Assembly: GCA_947565425.1 (NCBI GenBank)
Contig: CANOFW010000003.1
Coordinates: forward strand, 1-64,000
Direction of reading: 5' to 3'
From: an uncultured Lachnospiraceae bacterium
GTDB taxonomy: Bacteria > Bacillota > Clostridia > Lachnospirales > Lachnospiraceae
Length of the DNA stretch: 64,000 bases
The notes under the pieces were generated by a model. It was not told the origin of the DNA, ran no database searches, and saw only the letters and a list, made by a program, of their open reading frames with translations. The position numbers and the translations under genes are program-made. Shown one piece after another: positions 1 through 9,400 of this stretch (the stretch's first letter is position 1; every line of letters begins with the position of its first letter).

Positions 1-294
1 CTTGTAACTTGCTGATAAGGGCAAAAACAAGGGAAAAGGATACATATTTTGAGGCTGGGCATACCGCAAAGCCTTGAAAATAAAGGAAAGTTAAGGCAGT
101 TAGTAGATAAATTAGAATTTTATCTGGAAAGCAGCTGCTTACCCAAAAGGGCGGGCGGCTGTTTTAAAATGGAGAACAGGAGCTAACGAAAATGAGAAAG
201 CTGGTATTTGTGCGACAGTCCTTTGATTTCAGCACTGTTAAATCAGTCTAAATGAAATAAGAGCTAAAAAAGCTGTCACAGATTTTGTCACAGA
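1..294. other. Left-edge region without a convincing gene
   Basis: No complete gene is visible. One forward frame stays open from about 19 to 186 and ends at a TAA. Its middle (KLRQLVDKLEFYLESS) looks protein-like and could be a degraded C-terminus, but it has no start or recognisable family. A strong hairpin terminator lies at 132-165 inside that frame, which argues against translation of its last part. The stretch TGCGACAGTCC at 211-221 matches, in inverted orientation, the ends of the small repeat at 753-827. Confidence 0.4.
132..165 (+). terminator. Rho-independent terminator
   Basis: A 13-position stem (cagctgcttaccc against gggcgggcggctg) with one mismatch and three G-T wobbles closes on an AAAA loop and is followed by TTTT. 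It probably ends a transcript that enters from the left of the window. Confidence 0.6.
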
Positions 295-324
295 TTGATA
301 TTGAAGTTGTAGAGAGAATATAAT
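295..324 (+). promoter_or_regulatory. Sigma-A-type promoter for the DUF4234 gene
   Basis: TTGATA at 295-300 and TATAAT at 319-324 are separated by 18 bp. They sit about 45 bp upstream of the ATG at 368. Confidence 0.55.
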
Positions 325-367
325 CTTAAAGGATAAAGCAACAATTCGACATGAAAGGAGAAAATTT

Positions 368-712
368 ATGATTCAAAACAGAAACATTGCCGTATGCATT
401 ATCTTATCTCTTGTTACATGTGGTATTTATGGTCTCTATTGGTTTATTTGTCTTACAAATGAAACAAATGTGGCTTGCGGAGACACAGATGGAACTTCCG
501 GTGGCGTAGCATTTTTACTCACACTTGTAACATGCGGTATATATGGTTTGTACTGGGCATATAAACAAGGCGAAAAACTTGACCAAGCAAAAATTAACCG
601 TGGCATGACAGCAAGTAATGGTGGCATTTTATACCTTATATTGTTTATATTCGGTGGAATCATCGCATACGCTATTATGCAAAATGAACTGAACCAAATG
701 GCTGAAGCATAA
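368..712 (+). CDS. DUF4234-type small membrane protein
   Basis: A 114-residue integral membrane protein. It carries two copies of a CGIYGLYW hairpin signature, near residues 18-25 and 57-64, and a third hydrophobic segment around residues 87-104. The duplicated TCGIYGLYW pattern is typical of the DUF4234 family, whose function is unknown. The start ATG follows the ribosome binding site GAAAGGAG and a good promoter. The gene appears monocistronic. It is flanked by short GGGGCTGTCGC-like repeats (211-221 and 753-763), so it may have been shuffled by a small mobile element. Confidence 0.75.
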   Translation: MIQNRNIAVCIILSLVTCGIYGLYWFICLTNETNVACGDTDGTSGGVAFLLTLVTCGIYGLYWAYKQGEKLDQAKINRGMTASNGGILYLILFIFGGIIAYAIMQNELNQMAEA

Positions 713-752
713 AAATTATTATTACATATATATTTTCTTTCTTTGTCATAGT

Positions 753-827
753 GGGGCTGTCGCACTATTATATTTACTTGTTCAAAAGATTTGCATTGCT
801 TGTAATTTATGTTAGCGCGACGGCCCC
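753..827. repeat. Short element with 11-bp inverted ends (MITE-like)
   Basis: GGGGCTGTCGC at 753-763 and GCGACGGCCCC at 817-827 are inverted copies with one mismatch. They enclose about 53 bp of AT-rich DNA. A related end (TGCGACAGTCC) lies at 211-221. The layout resembles a miniature inverted-repeat element. No target duplication was identified, and it could simply be a long hairpin. Confidence 0.35.
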
Positions 828-873
828 CAAAATATGTCTGGAGAGCGTTAGAACAGGAAAAGAAGAGATACTT

Positions 874-1560
874 ATGGAAAAGAAGAGTTTTAAAATAAGC
901 AGGATATGTCTGTTGCTTATAATGTTCATGGGCTTATGTCTGTTTGCGCCCATGGCTGCAAAAGCTGCAAATCCAACGGAAGCAGTATTAGAGCCGAATA
1001 AATTATATAAGAATTATGATCTTACAGGGAATGGAAAGAAGGACAAAATTAAAATTAAGACGTCGAAGGATAATTATTATAAAACAGTGTCCATCATTAT
1101 CAATGGGAAAAGGCGTGCAGTCTATAAAGACGTTAATGATATTACGGTGAAGCTTTATACATTGAAAAATAGTAAACCTTTTCTGTATCTTTGGTTGGTA
1201 GAGGAGGACTGGGAAGGACCGGTTTGTGGAATCTTCCAGTATAAATCAGGAAAGTTAAAACAAGTCGTTAATTGTCGAAATTTTTTCGTCCCGAAAAATG
1301 GTTATGAATATGGTTATTCCGTCCATGGTTCTGACATAAAGGCAAAAGGAAATACTATGACGGTTGACTTTTGGCTAATGAGTAAAACTGTTGGGGGAAT
1401 GTCCTGCCGTTACCGTTTTGCATACAAAAACGGGACCTTGAAGAGAACAAGCAGCCAGACTTCGTCGGTAAAGGTAAATGCGGCAGAATCTACAGGCATC
1501 TTGACGGCGGCAAAGAACATCAAAGTCTATACAACGCCAATCGGAAAGAAGGTTCGTTAA
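874..1560 (+). CDS. Secreted protein with prematurely truncated SH3-like C-terminus
   Basis: The start at 874 is chosen because an AAAAGAAGAG-type ribosome binding site precedes it and a signal peptide follows: MEKKSFKISR, a hydrophobic core, then FAPMAAKAANP with cleavage expected after AKA. The mature part (about 200 residues) is Lys- and Tyr-rich, with a beta-rich repeat-like pattern and no recognised enzyme motif. The C-terminus enters an SH3-like segment (NIKVYTTPIGKKVR) and stops at TAA 1558-1560. The same frame continues without a gap as TLKVGKRIKVIGAYVKSG and then KFSLKVKNLSTGK, up to about 1656, which looks like the rest of that domain. The stop therefore looks like a nonsense mutation, and the product is probably truncated. 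Family and function are unknown. Confidence 0.6.
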   Translation: MEKKSFKISRICLLLIMFMGLCLFAPMAAKAANPTEAVLEPNKLYKNYDLTGNGKKDKIKIKTSKDNYYKTVSIIINGKRRAVYKDVNDITVKLYTLKNSKPFLYLWLVEEDWEGPVCGIFQYKSGKLKQVVNCRNFFVPKNGYEYGYSVHGSDIKAKGNTMTVDFWLMSKTVGGMSCRYRFAYKNGTLKRTSSQTSSVKVNAAESTGILTAAKNIKVYTTPIGKKVR

Positions 1561-1656
1561 ACCTTGAAAGTGGGAAAGAGGATAAAAGTAATCGGCGCTT
1601 ATGTAAAGTCAGGGAAATTCTCCCTGAAAGTCAAGAATCTATCTACCGGGAAGATT

Positions 1657-1770
1657 ATATGTGTCCATATCATTATTTTCTTTTGCTGATATCATCCAGT
1701 CTTGTAATCTAGAAAATTCCATAACTGAATCTCTGATAATATCCACTTGATTTCTTGAACGCAGGCTAAT
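1657..1770 (-). pseudogene. Reverse-strand gene remnant
   Basis: On the minus strand one frame reads RNQVDIIRDSVMEFSRLQ followed by DWMISAKENNDMDTY, a helical, protein-like composition. It then runs directly into the C-terminal codons of the truncated secreted gene on the other strand. No start, ribosome binding site or full domain remains. It looks like the 5' or middle fragment of a small gene broken by the same rearrangement that ended its neighbour. The rest of 1561-1893 holds only AT-rich DNA and a GC-rich patch at 1805-1855 that I cannot assign. Confidence 0.35.
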
Positions 1771-1893
1771 TATTCTGTATAATAAAAATAAATATTTATT
1801 TTCATCCCGTGAGGGTAAGTACCTTGTGGGTGCAAATACCCCGTCCCTTGGTCTGGAAAACAGAATTTGAAAATATGGAGCAGGAGGGGAAGC

Positions 1894-2328
1894 ATGGCAG
1901 AATATCGGTTAAAAAGGTTCCTGGATGCCCAGGATGCTGATTACGCGGCAGCATTACAGGAAATCAAAACGGGCAGAAAGCGCAGTCATTGGATGTGGTA
2001 CATTTTTCCACAGATAGCAGGGCTTGGAATGAGCGGCATATCCCGGCATTACGCTATTATAGACTTGCAGGAAGCAAAAGAATATATGCAAAATCCGCTG
2101 TTGAAAGCACATATGCTGGAAATCTGCAAAGCTCTGTTGCAGCTTGAAGAAAAAAATGCGGATATAATTTTTGGATTTCCGGACAATCTTAAATTGAAAT
2201 CTTCTATGACGCTGTTTGAGGCGGCTGCGCCGGAATATACAGTGTTTGCTGATGTGCTGGAACAATATTTTGCAGGAGAACGCGATGAAAAAACATTGGG
2301 CATTCTCAGGAATTTTGAAAAGAAATAA
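1894..2328 (+). CDS. DUF1810 family protein
   Basis: A 144-residue soluble protein starting MAEYRLKRFLDAQ after the ribosome binding site GGAGGGG. The signature SHWMWYIFPQIAGLG (residues about 32-46) and the downstream GFPDNLKLKSSMTLF are diagnostic of DUF1810 (YfiP-like), a compact helical family of unknown function. Length is normal for the family. A longer upstream in-frame start (1867) exists but lacks a Shine-Dalgarno sequence. The gene stands alone, just before an eroded AAA-ATPase pseudogene. Confidence 0.85.
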   Translation: MAEYRLKRFLDAQDADYAAALQEIKTGRKRSHWMWYIFPQIAGLGMSGISRHYAIIDLQEAKEYMQNPLLKAHMLEICKALLQLEEKNADIIFGFPDNLKLKSSMTLFEAAAPEYTVFADVLEQYFAGERDEKTLGILRNFEKK

Positions 2329-2346
2329 CAAAAGGAGTGTGATCAC

Positions 2347-2876
2347 ATGGGAGTTTATCTGAATCCAGGGACGGAAATGTTTTCCGAGTCTTTGCGCTCC
2401 GAGATTTATATAGATAAGACGGGGTTGATTGCCTGTAGCAATAAAGTGCTGGGCACCAGGAAGAAATATGTCTGCGTGTGCCGTCCAAGGCGGTTTGATA
2501 AGTCTGTGGCGGCGGAAATGAAGGCGGCTTATTATGTTGGCTCAGTATGTAGGTTTTACAGAGGAGGAAGTAAAGCAGTTATGCCAAAAATATGATATGA
2601 ATTTTGCTGGGTTGAAAGATGCAATTATCAGTATGTTAGGAGGAATGCGCTGCAAAAATAATTTTCGGACGTTCCAGAATAACATGACATCATTTCAGGG
2701 AAAAGATGATGTGTTGACATTACTGGTGCATTTTGGTTATCTTGCCTATGATATTGAGCGCAGGGAAGTATTTATCTCGAATCAGGAGTTCATTGAGCAG
2801 TGCGACTCTGGTAGGAATCAATTATAATAAGCAAAGTAAGGAACATCAATGCCTGATTGAAGAGGAATATATGTAA
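2347..2876 (+). pseudogene. AAA-ATPase-like (DUF1703-type) pseudogene with internal deletions
   Basis: The intact family is about 500-550 residues: an N-terminal P-loop domain and a C-terminal PD-(D/E)XK-like domain. Three pieces remain in different frames. Residues YLNPG through RPRRFDKS are the start and Walker A region, but the expected RPRRFGKS has lost its Gly. At about 2533 the frame shifts into VGFTEEEVKQLCQKYDMNF, then GLKDAIISMLGG and FQNNMTSFQGKDDVLTLLVHFGYL. Finally, from 2811 another frame reads VGINYNKQSKEHQCLIEEE to the stop at 2874. Most of both domains is missing. The ribosome binding site AAAAGGAG before 2347 is intact. The family is abundant and fast-turning-over in gut Clostridia and Bacteroidetes. 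Confidence 0.8.
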
Positions 2877-2895
2877 GAAGCAGGAGGTTATCCGC

Positions 2896-3372
2896 ATGGA
2901 ACGAGAAACAAAAAAAATAGCTGATTCAATGATAGAACATATTTACCAGGTGCGCCCAGAGCACTTAAATGCAGCGGGTCGATTGTTTGGCGGTAAGCTG
3001 ATGGAGTGGATTGACGAGATTGCCGGACTGGTGGGGATGCGTCATTCCGGTGGGAATATTACCACAGCGTCTGTTGATAACCTGCGGTTTATCCGAGGAG
3101 CGTTCCAACACGATTTGGTGGTGCTGATTGCTAAGGTAACCTATGTGGGCAACACTTCCATGGAGGTGCGTGTCGATACTTATGTGGAAGATTTTAGTGG
3201 GACGCGCAAACCGATTAACCGCGCGTATTTGACGCTGGTTGCCGTGGATGACAAAGGCGTTCCCAGGCAGGTACCTTCTATATTGTTGGAGACGGAAAGT
3301 GAGAGGGCTGAATGGAAGGCGGCGGAGAAACGTAAAGAATTACGGATTCAGCGCAAGAAGGAAGGGTTTTAA
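2896..3372 (+). CDS. Acyl-CoA thioesterase (hotdog fold, YciA/YkhA type)
   Basis: A 158-residue soluble enzyme predicted to hydrolyse acyl-CoA thioesters to free acid and CoA. The start at 2896 follows GCAGGAGG; an earlier in-frame ATG at 2857 lacks a site and lies in the pseudogene. The hotdog signature is clear: HLNAAGRLFGGKLMEWIDE, with the catalytic Asp region in GGKLMEWIDEIA (residues about 33-44), then the hotdog helix and TSMEVRVDTYVED (about 93-105). The C-terminus is a Lys/Arg-rich helix. The sortase gene follows after 12 bp, so the two may be co-transcribed. Confidence 0.85.
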   Translation: MERETKKIADSMIEHIYQVRPEHLNAAGRLFGGKLMEWIDEIAGLVGMRHSGGNITTASVDNLRFIRGAFQHDLVVLIAKVTYVGNTSMEVRVDTYVEDFSGTRKPINRAYLTLVAVDDKGVPRQVPSILLETESERAEWKAAEKRKELRIQRKKEGF

Positions 3373-3384
3373 GAGGGCAATTAG

Positions 3385-4131
3385 GTGAAAAAACAAATAG
3401 ACTGGAAATTTCTTATCCCATTCCTATTGACGTTTGCTGTATTTCTATTTGCCGCCGTGAAGCTGAGCCTGCTGATGTGGGAATATTTCAAGGGCAATCA
3501 GGAATACAGGCAAATAGAAGAGTCTGTTGTGTCTATCGAAGAGCAAGCGGATATTGAGACAGATTTTCAAAAGGGATTTTCGGTGGATTTTGACAAGCTT
3601 GGGAAGATAAACCCAGATGTAGTTGGCTGGATTCGTATAGAGAAGCTTGGGATTAGTTATCCGATTGTGCAGGGGGAGGACAATGATTATTATTTGTCGC
3701 ATACTTTTTATAAGGAAGAAAATAAGTGCGGCAGTATTTTCGTAGAGACAGAAAATAGCGATAATTTCAGCGATTGGAATACCTTTGTTTATGGGCACAA
3801 CATGAAGGACAAATCTATGTTTGCAAAGCTAAATCAGTTTCAGGAGGAAGAGACATTTTGGGAGAATGGCGAATTTTACATTTATACTCCGCAAGATGTG
3901 CGGTGTTATGAGATTTATTCTTGTTATGTGGCGACGCTGGGTACAGAATCGTTCCGTTATCAGTTTAGCAATGAAAAGGATTATGCGAAATGGCAGGATT
4001 ATGTGAAGGGGCAGAGCCTTTACGACACTGGTGTGGAGCCAGAGCCTAAACAGCATACGGTGACTTTGATGACCTGTACGCCTGCGGGCAGTCAATACCG
4101 CTTTCTGGTGCACGGGGTATTGGTAGAATAA
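3385..4131 (+). CDS. srtB: Class B sortase
   Basis: A 248-residue membrane-anchored transpeptidase that cleaves a sorting motif and attaches the substrate to peptidoglycan. A GTG start is used, followed by an N-terminal transmembrane anchor (residues about 10-31). Catalytic residues are visible: His138 in YGHNM, Cys231 in TLMTCTP and Arg239 in YRFLVHG. The long helix between strands (residues about 150-205) is typical of class B. No protein with a clear LPXTG or NPQTN-type signal was found elsewhere in the window, so the substrate must lie outside it. Upstream is the thioesterase; downstream, 34 bp away, is a Sir2 gene with its own ribosome binding site. Confidence 0.88.
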   Translation: MKKQIDWKFLIPFLLTFAVFLFAAVKLSLLMWEYFKGNQEYRQIEESVVSIEEQADIETDFQKGFSVDFDKLGKINPDVVGWIRIEKLGISYPIVQGEDNDYYLSHTFYKEENKCGSIFVETENSDNFSDWNTFVYGHNMKDKSMFAKLNQFQEEETFWENGEFYIYTPQDVRCYEIYSCYVATLGTESFRYQFSNEKDYAKWQDYVKGQSLYDTGVEPEPKQHTVTLMTCTPAGSQYRFLVHGVLVE

Positions 4132-4164
4132 AGGAAGATATGGATTACCAAAGGAGGCATACTT

Positions 4165-4908
4165 ATGGCAGAATTAAGCAGAGAAGAAAAAGAGGAGAAG
4201 TTTCTGGAAATGGTCGAGAAATCAGATAATATTGTTTTTTTTGGCGGGGCAGGCGTATCTACGGAGAGTGGAATTCCAGATTTCCGCAGCGTAGATGGTT
4301 TGTATAATCAGGAGTATGATTATCCGCCGGAGACCATTCTAAGCCATACATTTTACCGGAGAAATACCGAAGAGTTTTATCGCTTTTATCGTAACAAAAT
4401 GCTGTGCCTTGAGGCACAGCCCAACATGGCACATAAAAAGCTTGCTGAGTTGGAAGCAGCAGGAAAAGTTAAGGCGGTTGTGACACAAAATATTGATGGG
4501 CTGCATCAACTAGCCGGCAGCAAAAAGGTATTAGAGCTTCACGGCAGTGTTCATCGCAACTACTGTGAATCCTGTCATCAACTTCATGACGCAGAATATA
4601 TGTTACATAGTACAGGAGTCCCTCGTTGTGAAAAATGCGGTGGAAAAATTAAGCCGGATGTAGTGCTCTATGAGGAAGGTCTTGATGACCGTACGATTCA
4701 GGAGGCGGTTTATTATATAGCCAATGCCGACGTGCTGATTATCGGGGGGACCTCGCTTGCTGTTTACCCGGCGGCAAGTTTGATTGACTATTATCATGGC
4801 AATAAACTGGTACTTGTGAATAAGTCGGCAACACCAAGGGATGCGATTGCCAATCTTGTGTTGCAGGAAAGCATTGGGGAGTTGTTTGGGAAAATTCACG
4901 TTTCTTGA
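4165..4908 (+). CDS. NAD-dependent protein deacylase, Sir2 family
   Basis: A 247-residue cytosolic sirtuin that removes acyl groups from lysines, consuming NAD+ and giving nicotinamide and O-acyl-ADP-ribose. The NAD site GAGVSTESGIPDFRS (residues about 29-43), TQNIDGLHQLAG (about 109-120), catalytic His126 in LHGSV, two zinc CxxC pairs (YCESC and RCEKC) and GTSLAVYPA near residue 197 are all present. The start follows AAAGGAGG. Length and motif order are complete, so it should be active. It is similar to CobB/SrtN-type enzymes. Confidence 0.93.
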   Translation: MAELSREEKEEKFLEMVEKSDNIVFFGGAGVSTESGIPDFRSVDGLYNQEYDYPPETILSHTFYRRNTEEFYRFYRNKMLCLEAQPNMAHKKLAELEAAGKVKAVVTQNIDGLHQLAGSKKVLELHGSVHRNYCESCHQLHDAEYMLHSTGVPRCEKCGGKIKPDVVLYEEGLDDRTIQEAVYYIANADVLIIGGTSLAVYPAASLIDYYHGNKLVLVNKSATPRDAIANLVLQESIGELFGKIHVS

Positions 4909-4944
4909 GAGATTTTGCAGATGTAAAATGAAGGAGGAATGGCA

Positions 4945-5139
4945 ATGCCCAAATCATATGAAATAGGAGACATTGTTCGTCTCAAAAAGCAGCACCCATG
5001 TGGCAGCAGTGAATGGGAAGTATTGCGTGTGGGTGCAGATTTTCGTTTGAAATGTTTAGGCTGCGGCCATCAGATTATGATTGCGCGCAAATTAGTGGAG
5101 AAGAATACCAAAGAAATACGTAAAAAAGAGGATATTTGA
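4945..5139 (+). CDS. DUF951 family protein
   Basis: A 64-residue basic protein with YEIGDIVRLKKQHPCG at the N-terminus and a LKCLGCGHQI segment, both characteristic of DUF951. The three conserved Cys (HPCG, CLGC) suggest metal or nucleic acid binding, but no function is established. Two ATGs lie 6 bp apart. The second (4945) is preferred because GAAGGAGGA would be too close to 4939. The C-terminus is a Lys-rich helix. Confidence 0.85.
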   Translation: MPKSYEIGDIVRLKKQHPCGSSEWEVLRVGADFRLKCLGCGHQIMIARKLVEKNTKEIRKKEDI

Positions 5140-5262
5140 GATATTGCGGAATGTCTGTAGAATATATGATCAAGTGCCGACGAGAAATCTGGAAATTTTT
5201 TCTTGGTGAATTTCTCATAAAAGGATGCTAAAATAGAATCATCAATTTATGGGATGATAACA

Positions 5263-6270
5263 ATGGGCAAACGAAAGAGAAAAGTCAGAAAAATCGGATT
5301 TGTGATAATCGGTACAACCGGGGTTCTCCTGGTATTTTATTTCATATTAGTTAATTTTCTTGTCAGCGCGGCGCTGGTTCCTTCCTTTATGAAACGTCTT
5401 GACGCATTTGCGCGGATTACGGAGGAGAGTTATGCGGCGCAGGTGCAGTCGTCAGAGATCAGAGAAAATGGACGAGCGGCGCTGGCTGGGACACAAGAGT
5501 GGTTAAAAACGGCTTGCAGGCAAAAGTTATCTATCCAGAGTGAAGATGGTTTTATGTTAGTTGGCGAGCTGTTTCCGTTGGAGGCGAAAGACAACCACAA
5601 ATGGGTAATTCTGCTCCATGGTTATACCGGCTGGAAAGAAGAGCTGTACCCTCTTGCATACTGGTATCAGAAAGAAGGTTACCAGGTACTTGCGCCTGAT
5701 CTCAGATGTCAGGGTGAGAGCGAAGGGGATTTTATTGGTATGGGGTGGACAGATCATTTTGACTGTATGCTTTGGATTCAATATATTCTCTCATTAGATG
5801 AATTTGCGCAGATTGTCCTTCATGGACAGTCTATGGGTGCGGCGACGGCGTTAATGGTGACAGGGGAAGATACGTTGCCGGATAACGTCAAGGCGGTGAT
5901 TTCTGACTGTGCCTACACGGATGCTTATGCAATGTTTGGTGAGAAAATAGGTGAATGGTTCGGATTGCCATCTTTTCCGTTTGTGGATTCTGCATGTCTG
6001 GTACTTAGACTGCGCGGCGGATATAATCTCAAAGATGCGTCAGCGCTTAATGCTGTGGCAAAGAGCAACACGCCGACGCTGTTTATTCACGGGGAAGAGG
6101 ACGCCATGATTTCCGTGGACATGAGCAGGCAGTTGTATGAAGCTGAGGCGGGGCAGAAAGAATTGCTGATTGTAGAGAACGCCGGCCATGCGCAGTCGCA
6201 GGACAAAGATCCCGATACATATTATGGTACAATTCGTCTATTCTTAGATAAAATACTTACACTACAATAG
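5263..6270 (+). CDS. Membrane-anchored alpha/beta hydrolase
   Basis: A 335-residue serine hydrolase with a basic N-terminus and one transmembrane helix (residues about 10-33), so the catalytic domain is probably outside the membrane. Fold markers are the oxyanion HGYTGWKEE, the nucleophile elbow GQSMG (Ser near residue 190), the Asp loop FIHGEEDAMI and the catalytic His in NAGHAQSQ. This is the extended family including YfhR/Bem46-like hydrolases; the substrate cannot be told. The start at 5263 (MGKRKRK) is chosen over 5254 because GGGATGA sits at a better distance. A terminator follows at 6286. Confidence 0.82.
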   Translation: MGKRKRKVRKIGFVIIGTTGVLLVFYFILVNFLVSAALVPSFMKRLDAFARITEESYAAQVQSSEIRENGRAALAGTQEWLKTACRQKLSIQSEDGFMLVGELFPLEAKDNHKWVILLHGYTGWKEELYPLAYWYQKEGYQVLAPDLRCQGESEGDFIGMGWTDHFDCMLWIQYILSLDEFAQIVLHGQSMGAATALMVTGEDTLPDNVKAVISDCAYTDAYAMFGEKIGEWFGLPSFPFVDSACLVLRLRGGYNLKDASALNAVAKSNTPTLFIHGEEDAMISVDMSRQLYEAEAGQKELLIVENAGHAQSQDKDPDTYYGTIRLFLDKILTLQ

Positions 6271-6285
6271 AAGGACAACATTTTC

Positions 6286-6327
6286 AAATCCAGTCTGTTT
6301 CCAGCTTACTTTGGGCAGTCTGGATTT
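6286..6327 (+). terminator. Probable Rho-independent terminator
   Basis: AAATCCAG-T-CTG at 6286 pairs with CAG-T-CTGGATTT ending at 6327, with one internal T-T mismatch and a T-rich tail (CTTATTT). It separates the hydrolase from the GH127 gene. Confidence 0.5.
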
Positions 6328-6460
6328 CTTATTTGATAAATAATAAGATTAATAAGTTACCATAAAATAGTATATGAAACATAAATATTTGCTATTTCTA
6401 GTTCTTTTTTTAAATTATATAATTAATAGACTATATAGTTTAAGTAAAGGAGGATGCAAC

Positions 6461-9400
6461 ATGAGAACTGAAAAGAAACTTTTCAACAGGCTGTTAGCGT
6501 CTGTTTTGTCTTTCTCTCTTGTACTGAGCGGAATATCATTTCAGGGTATGACGGCCCAGGCGCAAGAGCAGGAACCAGCAGTACAGGCAGCAACCGATGA
6601 AGGATTAATTCTGTATTATGACTTTGATCCGGGCGATAACAGCAAGGCTACCGTGGTAAGTAACAAGGCGGGCAATGCTGCTTTCAGCGCGACGTTAAAG
6701 AGAGATGACGGAGCGGTGGAAGGCGCATTTGCTTACCAGGACGAGGACATTTATGGAACGAAGGTGAAGGCATTAGCCCTTAATACAGAGAATGAAGAAG
6801 TGGGTCCTTATCTTCAGCTTCCAAATGGGATTTTTGACGATTGTGAATCGACAACCATCAGTTTGTGGGTAAAGCTGGCAACAGATGATAATGCGTTCCG
6901 TTGTCCTTGGAGCTTCCAGAGATATGAAGAAGGCGACGTTGACCTGTATGCCGATACGGAAGCCTTTTTTATCTGGGCGGCAAGCTGGGAAAACTTTGGC
7001 ACGCGGATTTCTATCGGTAAAAACTATGAATCTCTGAAAACTATTGATAAAAGTACAGTGATGGATACGAAACGTTGGGTATTAACCACTGTTGTTATGG
7101 ACGGCACAAAGATGTCCTATTATGAGAATGGGAAGTTGATTGGCCAGGTAGACACCGGCATGACGGTAAAGGAGCTTGGCAGTACCAACCGTAATTTTAT
7201 TGGCAACAGCCCGTATGAAGACGGAACAACAACAGGCTCATTTGCGGAGTTTAAGATTTACAACCGGGCGCTGAGTGCAGATGAAGTCGCAGCCATGTAT
7301 AATCCGTCAGACGATGCGGTGATTGCGGCTGATAAAGAGGCGTTGAATTTGGGTGATACTTCAACAGTGACAGAGAACATGAAGTTACCGTCAAAGGGTA
7401 TCAACGGCTCAAATATTACCTGGAGCAGCAATCATAAAGCGGTTGAGGTTGGAGCAGTTGGCGCGGACGGCTACTATACGGCAACGGTTACAAGACCAGA
7501 AAGCGGAGCCGGAGACGCCAATGTTACACTTACAGCAAACATTGCTTTTGGCAATGCAACGCCTGCTACAAAAACGTTTACGGTAACTGTTCCTGAGCGA
7601 TATTCAAACGAGGTAATGGTGAACCATGATAAGGAAGCGTTAGAAAAGACAATGGGTTCTTTAGATAGAATTTTTACAAAGACACTTGCGCTTCCAGCAG
7701 TCGGTGAATGGGGTTCTTCTATTACATGGGAATGGGAAGGTCCACAGGGTGTTATTACGGTGCCGGCGCAGGCAGATGAGAATGGATATTACATTGCAGA
7801 GGTAAAACGGCCAGCGATGGGCGCGGCTGATGCAAAAGGCAAACTCAAAGCAACCATTTCTATGGGAGATAAAAGCCAGGTTGTATCCATTGACGCCAGT
7901 GTATGGGCATATCAGGGAGGATTGCAGATCGTAAATAAGATTGATACAGTCAATGTGACGACTCTGGTAGGACATAGTCCTTCGCTTCCCAATTATCTGA
8001 GCGTAACATATTCGGATAATAGTACAGGCAAGCGCAAAGTAACCTGGCCAGCAGATATTGATCCCAGTTTATATGCAACAGCAGGGAATTTTACGGTAGA
8101 AGGACAGGTAGAAGGCAGAACAGAAAAGGTTACGGCAAATGTTACTGTGGTAGCCGGGGATGAAACGGCACAGAAGATTGTCGCTGGTAATTTTGAGTTA
8201 AGCGATATTTCTCTCGATAAGATTGGAGAGAATGGTTCTATTTTGACTCAGAATCGTGACAGAGATCTCGTATATTTGAAGCTTCTGGACAATAAGCGTA
8301 TGCTTTATGATTTTTATATGACGTTCGGAGAGAATGATAAGATTGCAAATGTATCGCCGCTAGGCGGCTGGGATTCTCCGACAGGACTGCTCCGCGGTCA
8401 TTCTACCGGTCATTATATGTCGGCGCTTGCACTCGCATATGCATCGACAGGCGATAGTGAGATTAAGACAAAACTGGACGAAATGGTGAGCGAGCTGCGC
8501 AGATTGCAGAAGAAATCCAAAGGAGACGCAGCGGCATTTAAGACCAAAGGTGTGCTCACATCTACCTGGAGCACAAATCCCAATGAGTGGGGCGAAGGAT
8601 TTATCAGTGCATATTCTCCAGATCAATTTGCATTGCTGGAACAGTATACACCGTATGGAAGTCCTGATTCGGGAATCTGGGCACCGTACTATACACTGCA
8701 TAAACTATTGGCAGGATTTTTAGATGCTTATGAATATACAGGAAATCAGGAGGCATTAGAGGCAGCCAAAGCTCTTGGCAAATGGGCTTATAACCGTTTA
8801 AGTGCATGCAGTCAGGAACAGCTTACCAAAATGTGGGATATGTATATCGCGGGTGAGTTTGGCGGATTTAATGAGTCTATGGCAGAACTTTATATTTATG
8901 CCAAGGCGGACAACGATGCAGATGCAGAAGTTTATTTGAATGGTGCAAAATTATTTGACAATACAAGATTTTTCAATAATCTGGCAAACAATGTGGATGA
9001 TATCAGAAAACGTCATGCAAACCAGCATATTCCGCAGATTATTGGAGCAATGGAAATGTATGAGGCGACAGTGGCAAAAGGCAGTCCAGAGATGTATTAC
9101 TATAACGTTGCAGAGAATTTCTGGAAGATGACTGTTTCTCGTTATGCATATTCCATCGGTGGCGTGGGCACTGGAGAGAAGTTCACCGATCCATATGCAC
9201 AGGCGGCTAATATAAGAGGCACTGAGAACTGCGAGACCTGTGCGGCATATAATATGTTGAAGCTGACGAAGATGCTCAATAACTATCATCCAGACGATGC
9301 AGAGTATATGGATTACTATGAGCGTACGCTCTATAATCAGATTCTTGCATCCCAGACGCCGAACGTTACAGATAATATGCACAATGGCACAACATATATG

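Noticed and set aside
1801-1866. Riboswitch upstream of the DUF1810 gene
   Set aside because: The GC-rich patch forms only a small hairpin (GGGT-GCAAAT-ACCC) and matches no riboswitch core that I know.
8951-9382. Antisense ORF of 143 codons within the GH127 gene
   Set aside because: It lies opposite a highly conserved catalytic domain, has no ribosome binding site and has unusual composition; a shadow ORF.
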